Origin: BRH-c25 sp041690515
GTDB lineage: Bacteria > Bacillota > Clostridia > Lutisporales > Lutisporaceae
Length of the DNA: 5,795 nucleotides
Direction of reading: 5' to 3'
Assembly (NCBI GenBank): GCA_041690515.1
Contig: JAWLHF010000153.1
Coordinates: 1-5,795, forward strand
Shown: in pieces, positions 1 to 4,682 of the stretch
Numbering within the stretch: position 1 is the stretch's first letter
Layout of the letters: every line of letters begins with the position of its first letter
Notes under the pieces: generated by a model
Seen by the model: the letters and a program-made list of their open reading frames with translations, nothing else
What the model was told of the DNA's origin: nothing
Database searches by the model: none
Translations under genes and position numbers: made by a program

Positions 1-600
1 GAACTGCATATTTTTTATTCTGCAATACGCAACTATAGGATAACTAGAAATCTAAAACAATCTCTGCTCCGGGGCACAGATATCAATCATAACGAGGATT
101 ATAGAAAAGCCAGATTGTTGGGTGGGATATCGGCAGGTATATTTTTACCTATTGCATTGTTTTCAATCATCATACCATTTGTTGGTATTGCTAAAAGCGA
201 AGATTATACACTTCCGGAAGGCAATACATATCTGCCGATTATCAGGCTTGCAGAAATAGAAAAAAGTCCTAATCTTATGCGTGAAACAAGTTATCATGAC
301 AAAAAAGTTGATTGGGCAAATCGGGTTAGCTTCGATTGGAGCCTGATGGCACCTGTTCAGTATGAAATTGATGAACATGGGATTATCAACGGTGAAATGT
401 GGGGAGATAAAAGCGGTGTTTATTCTCCAAGTATAACCACCCGATACTATAAGCTGACTTTGGGAAGTATGGCAGATAACCTTACCCTTGATCTGATAAA
501 TCGCTATGTTTGGCGTGATGAATTATGGAAAAGAGAGAATAGAGGATATTATACCGCTGCTTTCCCAAAAGCTGACTTTTTACCAGGAAGGAATGGCTGA
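1..600 (+). CDS. C-terminal part of a DUF2812-like membrane protein, 5' end outside the window
   Basis: The frame is open from base 1 to the TGA at 598-600 (199 residues visible). A TTG at 115 could serve as a start but has no ribosome binding site before it, and the frame upstream is uninterrupted, so the gene most likely enters from the left. A basic stretch (YRKAR) precedes one hydrophobic helix at visible residues about 39-64, followed by a polar tail. The tail, with YLPIIRLAEIE, a DWANRVSFDWS stretch and APVQYE, resembles from memory the C-terminal part of DUF2812 proteins, whose function is unknown and which often lie beside PadR regulators in Firmicutes. The last residues (ADFLPGRNG) look unlike the family. 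Dropping one T from the T5 run at 577-581 would instead give ADFYQEGMAEIQ and a stop at 608-610. The gene may therefore be frameshifted or truncated. Family assignment is moderate; the reading frame is solid. Confidence 0.6.
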   Translation, partial: ELHIFYSAIRNYRITRNLKQSLLRGTDINHNEDYRKARLLGGISAGIFLPIALFSIIIPFVGIAKSEDYTLPEGNTYLPIIRLAEIEKSPNLMRETSYHDKKVDWANRVSFDWSLMAPVQYEIDEHGIINGEMWGDKSGVYSPSITTRYYKLTLGSMADNLTLDLINRYVWRDELWKRENRGYYTAAFPKADFLPGRNG

Positions 601-608
601 GATACAAT
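580..608 (+). promoter_or_regulatory. possible sigma-A promoter for the duplicated helical protein gene
   Basis: TTACCA at 580-585 (4 of 6 to TTGACA) and TACAAT at 603-608 (5 of 6 to TATAAT) are separated by exactly 17 bases. Transcription would start near 615, about 30 bases before the ribosome binding site of the gene at 661. It overlaps the end of the upstream frame. Inferred from motif match and spacing only. Confidence 0.35.
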
Positions 609-644
609 AGAACAAATAGTGTCTGGCACTTCACAATTAGTTCT

Positions 645-653
645 GAAGGGAGG
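645..653 (+). promoter_or_regulatory. ribosome binding site fixing the start at 661
   Basis: GAAGGGAGG lies 7 bases before ATG 661. It supports that start over the in-frame GTG at 619, which has no such site and would add 14 residues. Confidence 0.8.
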
Positions 654-660
654 TATAGTT

Positions 661-1032
661 ATGGATAATTTTATCAGAGGTGATTTGGAGCAGGCTCTAT
701 TAACAATAAGCTCAATGATCAGCAGGTCTGAGAAGGTTCAGAATAAGTTCAAAGAAGGTACTCCGCAAGCATCGCTGGCAAGGAATAGGATTAAGGCCCT
801 CTATATAGCATCATCACTGGTTGCAAAGGAATTGGAAGGAGATCATTCAACGGTTAGTTTCAACAAAGAAGATTTAGAGAAAGCGCTTCCTCCAATTACT
901 TCAACAATCAGCAAGTGCGAAAAGGCACAGGAAAAGCTAAAGGAGGGTACTCCCCAATTGACTCTTACGAGGAAAATGATTCAGGCACTATATATATCAT
1001 TGTCACTGATAACAAAGGAACTAAATAAATAA
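661..1032 (+). CDS. small helical protein made of two tandem 51-residue repeats, function unknown
   Basis: This 123-residue protein has no signal peptide or membrane segment and is rich in Lys, Glu, Ser, Leu and Ile. Residues 8-58 and 71-121 are two copies of one unit, offset by exactly 63 residues, with 31 of 51 positions identical and no gaps. Each unit reads as two amphipathic helices: a first with a (D)LE.AL....S.IS..EK.Q.K core, a turn KEGTPQ, and a second ending R..I.ALYI..SL..KEL. The linker at 59-70 is polar. From memory, similar single-unit proteins of about 60 residues occur as hypothetical proteins in Clostridia, so this looks like a fused duplication forming a helical bundle or self-contained dimer. 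ATG 661 was chosen for its strong ribosome binding site. It has its own likely promoter and sits 163 bp before the radical SAM gene. No function can be assigned. Confidence 0.8.
   Translation: MDNFIRGDLEQALLTISSMISRSEKVQNKFKEGTPQASLARNRIKALYIASSLVAKELEGDHSTVSFNKEDLEKALPPITSTISKCEKAQEKLKEGTPQLTLTRKMIQALYISLSLITKELNK
682..1023 (+). repeat. in-frame tandem duplication inside the helical protein gene
   Basis: Bases 682-834 and 871-1023 (153 bp each, offset 189 bp) encode the two related units. The protein copies are about 61% identical, while the DNA has diverged at many silent positions, so the duplication is old rather than a recent slippage event. Confidence 0.8.
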
Positions 1033-1180
1033 TAGAAGACACTCTACCCTCTCGAACCAAACAGAAGTATGCTGTTGCCTACACAGGAAATAGTATGTTA
1101 ACATGAGCATATGGTTCAAGGGAAAACGAAACATCAAAGAGCATACAAGAAGATATTATTTGATATTCAGTAGGATTATT

Positions 1181-1188
1181 AGAGGAGG
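1181..1188 (+). promoter_or_regulatory. ribosome binding site selecting the TTG start of the radical SAM gene
   Basis: AGAGGAGG is followed after 7 bases by TTG 1196, in frame with the radical SAM protein. The longer ATG start at 1103 has only AGGAAA 12 bases upstream and would add 31 basic residues. An ATG at 1191 is out of frame. Confidence 0.75.
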
Positions 1189-1195
1189 ATATGTT

Positions 1196-2320
1196 TTGAA
1201 AATTTCAAAGATAGATGCGTTGATGTGGTTTGATTTCTTCTCGCAAATGCCTGAAAAAGAGGAAATCAGTATAAAACATGAGGAGATCATTTATTCCACC
1301 TTTGCACAGATTGAGGCAGCGATTGATCATAGAAATGATAAGTTAATGTCTGAAATCAGAGGTTTGAAAACTCTTGAGAATAGAACCTTTTATGTGGGGA
1401 AAGATAATAAGTTTCCAGGTGGATGCCGTTCCTGCCTAACGGGCACCGGGCTCTCTGCAATAAGGAAAACAAACAAATGCAACTTGGAGTGTAAGTTCTG
1501 CTATAATTATGGACAACTGGAACATATACCTCCAATTGGCGAAGGAATGTGGGAAATCGGGGGCACTAAATTCTATGAGAAGGATATAGATTTACTCCTT
1601 TCCATGCATCAGAAGCCCACCGGCATTTCCTATGTCTATCTGGAGCCATTTATGGAAATCGAAAAATACTACCCTGTTATAAAGAAATTCAGTGAGGCAG
1701 GGATTCATCAACACTTATACACAAACGGCACTTTAGCTGGAAAAGAGACGCTGAAAGCATTGGGTGAAGCCGGTCTCAGCGAGATACGCTTCAACCTGGG
1801 TGCTTCCAATTGCTCAGACAGGGTCATTGAAAACATCGGAATAGCAAAAGAGTATATCAAAAATGTAGGTATTGAAACTCCAATGACTCCTGAGTTTTTT
1901 GAAGTATTTCTAAAGAAAAAACAGCGGATACTGGAGACAAAACTTGATTTTATCAATTGTGCAGAATTACATTTAAATGAGAATAATATAAACAATTATT
2001 GCGGGGAAAACATGTATATTTCAAGGCATGGCTATATATCCCCAATTTGGAGCAGGGAACTGACACTGAAATTTATGAAAATAGCCGATGAAGAAAACTG
2101 GGATCTGGCGGTTCATGATTGTTCGAACTTTACAAAGTTTTCCAGAGGTCTTAATCTGAGCAGTAAAGAGGGCAGGTGGTTCGGAGCAAGCGATTATGCC
2201 TGTGAGTTTTCAAGGATACCATTTGAAGTATTTATTCCAATACTGAATGACGAAAATTTTAAATTCCTAAGTGAAGAGGAATTGCCTGATGACTATAAGC
2301 CGGTATTTATGAATTATTAG
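1196..2320 (+). CDS. radical SAM enzyme of unknown substrate
   Basis: The protein has 374 residues from TTG 1196. The radical SAM cluster motif is C95-x3-C99-x2-C102 (CNLECKFC followed by YNYG). An additional GCRSC pair (C77, C80) lies just upstream. Further SAM-barrel features are an SYVYLEP strand near 145-151, taking the place of the GGE motif, LYTNGT at 174-179, and GLSEIRFNLGA at 193-203. The enzyme should carry a 4Fe-4S cluster that cleaves S-adenosylmethionine to a 5'-deoxyadenosyl radical. Further cysteines in the C-terminal half (206, 255, 269, 309, 336) could ligate another cluster or be structural. The GC..C element before the core motif recalls the group annotated as pyruvate-formate-lyase-activating-enzyme-related proteins (COG2108), but no glycyl-radical enzyme is nearby. 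A methyltransferase gene follows after 45 bp, suggesting a shared pathway. Superfamily certain, substrate unknown. Confidence 0.9.
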   Translation: MKISKIDALMWFDFFSQMPEKEEISIKHEEIIYSTFAQIEAAIDHRNDKLMSEIRGLKTLENRTFYVGKDNKFPGGCRSCLTGTGLSAIRKTNKCNLECKFCYNYGQLEHIPPIGEGMWEIGGTKFYEKDIDLLLSMHQKPTGISYVYLEPFMEIEKYYPVIKKFSEAGIHQHLYTNGTLAGKETLKALGEAGLSEIRFNLGASNCSDRVIENIGIAKEYIKNVGIETPMTPEFFEVFLKKKQRILETKLDFINCAELHLNENNINNYCGENMYISRHGYISPIWSRELTLKFMKIADEENWDLAVHDCSNFTKFSRGLNLSSKEGRWFGASDYACEFSRIPFEVFIPILNDENFKFLSEEELPDDYKPVFMNY

Positions 2321-2353
2321 CAGGTAATATAATCTTAGTGGGAAAAAAGTAAT

Positions 2354-2358
2354 GGAGG
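2354..2358 (+). promoter_or_regulatory. ribosome binding site for the GTG start at 2366
   Basis: GGAGG lies 7 bases before GTG 2366, supporting this non-ATG start for the methyltransferase. Confidence 0.7.
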
Positions 2359-2365
2359 TAAAGCA

Positions 2366-2968
2366 GTGGGAAATACTGATAAATTTGAAATGATAGCGAA
2401 TAAGTATGATACTTCAGAGAGAATCCAAATCGCAAGAGTATCCGCTGATGCCATACGAGAATATTTGATTGATGCAAAATCCAAGAATGCCATTGACTTT
2501 GGGTGTGGAACCGGCCTCGTTGGGCTGAACTTGCTGAATGAATTTAAATCAGTCCTTTTTTTGGATTCATCACAGAATATGATCGATCAGGTAAAACAGA
2601 AAATTCACAATGCAAATATCCGTAACGCAAGTACTTTGTGTTTTGATTTTGAAACAGCAGCCCTGTCCGATATTCGTGCTGATTATATTTTTATGGCACA
2701 GGTTCTGCTTCATATTAAAGATATTGAGCCGGTCCTAAAGAGGCTATATGACATTTTAAATGATAACGGGCATTTAATTATCGTTGATTTTGATAAAAAC
2801 GAAGAAATAGTTTCAGAGTTGGTTCATAACGGATTTGTTCAAAAAGAGCTTATTGATCTTATGACTAAAATTGGTTATAAGATGGTTCAATCCAGGACAT
2901 TTTATACTGGCAGTAATATATTCATGGGACGTGACGCATCTTTATTTGTACTTGATTCGCAAAAATAA
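2366..2968 (+). CDS. class I SAM-dependent methyltransferase
   Basis: This 200-residue protein has the Rossmann-fold methyltransferase pattern: motif I DFGCGTG at 44-50, the acidic residue closing strand 2 in VLFLDSS (D67, expected to bind the SAM ribose), motif FMAQVLLHI at 109-117, and LNDNGHLIIVDFD at 131-143, the usual strand after the helix of motif III. The fold matches the Methyltransf_11/25 type (UbiE-like) that methylates small molecules, but no residue shows the substrate. The C-terminal part (about 145-200) is helical and then beta, as expected for a complete protein. The gene starts 45 bp after the radical SAM gene with its own GGAGG site and no terminator between, so the two are probably co-transcribed. 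The radical SAM partner may supply or consume its substrate. It could equally be an independent cytosolic methylase. Confidence 0.88.
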   Translation: MGNTDKFEMIANKYDTSERIQIARVSADAIREYLIDAKSKNAIDFGCGTGLVGLNLLNEFKSVLFLDSSQNMIDQVKQKIHNANIRNASTLCFDFETAALSDIRADYIFMAQVLLHIKDIEPVLKRLYDILNDNGHLIIVDFDKNEEIVSELVHNGFVQKELIDLMTKIGYKMVQSRTFYTGSNIFMGRDASLFVLDSQK

Positions 2969-3019
2969 ACTATATATAAGCAAAAACATCCAGCTGGGTA
3001 AAAACACCCCCAAATATTA

Positions 3020-3115
3020 GGAAGCTTGGTGGAGCCATCTTTTGTGATTGTCGCTACGATACTGTTTTTGTTTACCATAATGGAGCCGAATCCTATTATG
3101 GTTCCAGAGGCTTCC
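3020..3115. other. structured intergenic segment with two alternative foldings
   Basis: GGAAGC at 3020-3025 pairs with GCTTCC at 3110-3115. Just inside, TGGAGCC at 3030-3036 pairs with GGTTCCA at 3100-3106 (one G-U). A local hairpin, ACCATAAT at 3074-3081 with ATTATGGT at 3095-3102 plus an inner GGA/TCC, uses some of the same bases, so the two forms exclude each other in part. Role unknown; it lies between convergent genes and overlaps a possible micro-ORF. Confidence 0.4.
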
Positions 3116-3127
3116 GTGGTGAATTAA
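3044..3127 (+). CDS. possible 27-residue membrane peptide
   Basis: From GTG 3044 the frame gives a hydrophobic segment IVATILFLFTI, then MEPNPIMVPEASVVN and TAA at 3125-3127. GGTGGAG at 3028-3034 lies 9 bases before the GTG and could act as a ribosome binding site; GTG 3029 in the same frame is an alternative that gives 32 residues. The composition, one membrane span followed by a polar, proline-containing tail, is coding-like, and the frame upstream is open to 3002. It could also be the remnant of the end of a larger membrane protein, or chance. I do not recognise it. Confidence 0.25.
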   Translation: MIVATILFLFTIMEPNPIMVPEASVVN

Positions 3128-3142
3128 GGGTATGAGAGTAGT

Positions 3143-3216
3143 AATGCCAGACACAAGGCTATCAGATTATCTGTATAAGCAGAGTGAGAAATCTGACAGT
3201 TTTGATGTCTGGCATT
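3143..3216. terminator. nested inverted repeat between convergent genes, possible bidirectional terminator
   Basis: AATGCCAGACA (3143-3153) and TGTCTGGCATT (3206-3216) form a perfect 11-bp stem. Inside it TCAGATT (3162-3168) and AATCTGA (3190-3196) form a second 7-bp stem. On the plus strand it is followed by T-rich TGTTATTCTT, fitting termination of the methyltransferase transcript. It begins 9 bp past the flavoprotein stop on the other strand but is not followed by a T run there. The long two-stem form is unlike a classical terminator and could be a small repeat element. Confidence 0.4.
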
Positions 3217-3224
3217 TGTTATTC

Positions 3225-4430
3225 TTAAGCTTCCATAAGTGATTGATAAATCGCATCGGCCAGCTTATCAATATCCTGTTCCCGGTCAGCTTTAGCAGCA
3301 GAGATAATATCCAGCGGTTCACCGACCAATTCCATGTTTTCCATTGCCTCAAGCTGCTCCTTCATAAACCTGACCGCTACACCTGCCCAGGATTGGTTAC
3401 CGATGACAGACACCTTACGGTTCTTTAGGCCAAGTACTGAAATATCTTTCAGCAATGCATCCATTCCAAAGTAGAGGTGCATGTTGTAAGTGGGGGATGC
3501 AAATACAATATGGCTGTATTTCCACAAATCCGAAATGATGTAGGAAGCATGGGTCTTCGATACATCGTACATATGCATATCACGAACACCCCGAAGTGCC
3601 AGCTTGTTTGCCAAAGCCTGCACTGCATTTTCAGTATTGCCATACATGGATGCATATACAAGCACCACCCCTTTTTTCTCATGCTCAAAACGGCTCCATT
3701 TATCATAAAAACCTAATATGAGTTGGATTTTCTCTCTCCTCCATATCTGACCGTGCAAGGAGCAGATCATATTGATTTCAAGTCCCTCCAGCTTTCTGAA
3801 CAAGGCCTGGACCTGAGAACCATAACGGCCCACGATGTTTGCGTAATAGCGTCTGGCTTCATCAATATTGATATCATCCATCTCATCGGCAAAGAGGTTT
3901 CCGGACAGCGCACCGAAGGAACCAAAGGCATCTGCAGAGAATAGAATGCCCTGGGATATCTCGTAAGTTACCATAACCTCAGGCCAATGAACCATGGGAG
4001 CTGTATAAAAGCGAAAAGTCCTGCTGCCCAGTGAAAGTTCTTCCCCGTCTTTGACCTCAAGATAATTGGAGGTCATATCCATTTCGTAGAATTGTTCCAT
4101 GAATTGGAATGTCTTTTTGTTTCCCACAAGCTTTACATTAGGATAACGCCGGGCTATCTCCTCTATATTAGCGCAATGGTCGGGTTCCATATGATTTACA
4201 ATTAAATAATCCAGATCCCTGCCACCCAATACGTGAGTGATGTTTTCAAGATATAGTTGGCTTATAGAACGATCAACAGTATCAACCAAAGCTGTTTTTT
4301 CATCCATGACCAAATAAGAATTATATGCAACACCATTTGGCAACGGGAACATATTCTCAAAAAGCTCCAGCCTCCTGTCGCTGCCACCGACCCAGAATAT
4401 ACCCGGTGCGATTTCTTGAACACAATACAT
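3225..4430 (-). CDS. fprA: FprA-type flavodiiron protein (O2/NO reductase)
   Basis: This 401-residue A-type flavodiiron protein is full length. The N-terminal metallo-beta-lactamase-like domain (about 1-250) starts in the family style (MYCVQEI, then WVGGSDRRLELFENMFP) and holds every expected diiron ligand: H80, E82, D84 with H85 in NHMEPDH, H148 in HWPE, D167 in SADAFG, and H226 in SLHGQIW. The C-terminal flavodoxin domain (about 254-401) has the FMN phosphate loop ASMYGNTENA at 260-269 and the isoalloxazine loops SPTYNM near 312-317 and GNQSWAG at 344-350. The family reduces O2 to water, and in several members NO to N2O, in the cytoplasm with electrons from rubredoxin. There is no fused rubredoxin or flavin reductase domain, so a separate partner is required. 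The start was taken at ATG 4430 because the in-frame ATG at 4448 lies before the AGGAG site. It is transcribed alone, divergent from the PadR gene. Confidence 0.95.
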   Translation of the reverse strand: MYCVQEIAPGIFWVGGSDRRLELFENMFPLPNGVAYNSYLVMDEKTALVDTVDRSISQLYLENITHVLGGRDLDYLIVNHMEPDHCANIEEIARRYPNVKLVGNKKTFQFMEQFYEMDMTSNYLEVKDGEELSLGSRTFRFYTAPMVHWPEVMVTYEISQGILFSADAFGSFGALSGNLFADEMDDINIDEARRYYANIVGRYGSQVQALFRKLEGLEINMICSLHGQIWRREKIQLILGFYDKWSRFEHEKKGVVLVYASMYGNTENAVQALANKLALRGVRDMHMYDVSKTHASYIISDLWKYSHIVFASPTYNMHLYFGMDALLKDISVLGLKNRKVSVIGNQSWAGVAVRFMKEQLEAMENMELVGEPLDIISAAKADREQDIDKLADAIYQSLMEA

Positions 4431-4438
4431 GGTCTCAT

Positions 4439-4443
4439 CTCCT
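4439..4443 (-). promoter_or_regulatory. ribosome binding site deciding the flavoprotein start
   Basis: On the minus strand AGGAG lies 8 bases before ATG 4430. The first in-frame ATG (4448) would place this site inside the coding region, so the 401-residue form starting MYCV is preferred. Confidence 0.75.
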
Positions 4444-4468
4444 AACATAAATCACTTAACATAAATCA
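4443..4468. repeat. 12-bp direct repeat upstream of the flavoprotein gene
   Basis: TAACATAAATCA occurs at 4443-4454 and again at 4457-4468, two bases apart (14-bp period). It overlaps the start of the AGGAG site on the minus strand and lies in the untranslated leader or promoter of the flavoprotein. The TAACAT part equals half of the PadR operator palindrome. It could be a regulator site or a slippage duplication. Confidence 0.6.
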
Positions 4469-4520
4469 TCCATATACAAAGAATGCTATATAATACCATT
4501 TATATAACATAATACCCTAT

Positions 4521-4562
4521 AAAAAGCAAGCAAGAGCAAGTGGGATGGTTCTTTTGCTTTTT
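4521..4562. other. AT-rich hairpin in the divergent intergenic region
   Basis: AAAAAGCAA (4521-4529) and TTGCTTTTT (4554-4562) are a perfect 9-bp inverted repeat. The stem extends inward by AAGA/TCTT past a two-base bulge. Read on the minus strand, the 3' arm ends in a T run, as in an intrinsic terminator, about 90 bases before the flavoprotein start. It could terminate or attenuate minus-strand transcription, or separate the two divergent genes. Confidence 0.35.
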
Positions 4563-4622
4563 CATTACAAACCAGGAAAGTCAAAATTAAGTGAGGAAAT
4601 ATACATCTATTTCATAAAAATA

Positions 4623-4651
4623 TTGACCGGCTTAATAACATATGTTAACAT
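4623..4651 (+). promoter_or_regulatory. sigma-A promoter of the PadR-fusion gene
   Basis: TTGACC at 4623-4628 (5 of 6 to consensus) and TAACAT at 4646-4651 (4 of 6) are separated by 17 bases. The -10 element and most of the spacer lie inside the palindromic operator, so a bound repressor would block RNA polymerase. Confidence 0.6.
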
Positions 4652-4668
4652 TAACATATGTTATTAAG
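4631..4668. promoter_or_regulatory. 38-bp palindromic operator, probably for the PadR-family regulator
   Basis: CTTAATAACATATGTTAA at 4631-4648 and its exact reverse complement at 4651-4668 flank two bases (CA). Each arm also contains the 12-bp palindrome TAACATATGTTA (4636-4647 and 4652-4663), with centres 16 bp apart, so two dimers could bind side by side. PadR proteins are known to bind ATGT/ACAT-type palindromes at their own promoters. The site covers the -10 region and ends 2 bases before the ribosome binding site AGAGGTGA (4671-4678). Confidence 0.75.
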
Positions 4669-4682
4669 CGAGAGGTGAAATT

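Noticed and set aside
163..378. Minus-strand frame opposite the DUF2812-like gene
   Set aside because: It is Phe/Ile/Cys-rich with no ribosome binding site, while the plus-strand frame is continuous through the whole region.
619..660. GTG 619 as the start of the duplicated helical protein
   Set aside because: It has no ribosome binding site. The strong GAAGGGAGG at 645-653 would lie inside the coding region and is placed for ATG 661.
1103..1195. N-terminal extension of the radical SAM protein starting at ATG 1103
   Set aside because: Its AGGAAA site is poorly spaced at 12 bases, and the 31 added residues are basic and of low homology appeal. AGAGGAGG at 1181-1188 clearly serves TTG 1196.
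2996..3009. GGGT/ACCC mini-hairpin just after the methyltransferase as a terminator
   Set aside because: It has only four base pairs around a six-base loop and is followed by C residues rather than a T run.
3167..3352. Minus-strand 61-residue frame overlapping the end of the flavoprotein gene
   Set aside because: It overlaps the flavoprotein C-terminus and the hairpin in another frame. It is Trp/Leu-rich noise with no supporting signals.
3449..3706. Minus-strand 85-residue frame within the flavodoxin domain region
   Set aside because: It is an out-of-frame shadow on the same strand as the flavoprotein; the true frame carries the FMN-binding loops.
3243..4445. Several plus-strand open frames opposite the flavoprotein gene (3243-3428, 3477-3716, 3723-3944, 4257-4445)
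   Set aside because: They are antisense shadows of a gene with every family motif intact. They lack ribosome binding sites and have implausible, Cys/His/Ile-rich composition.
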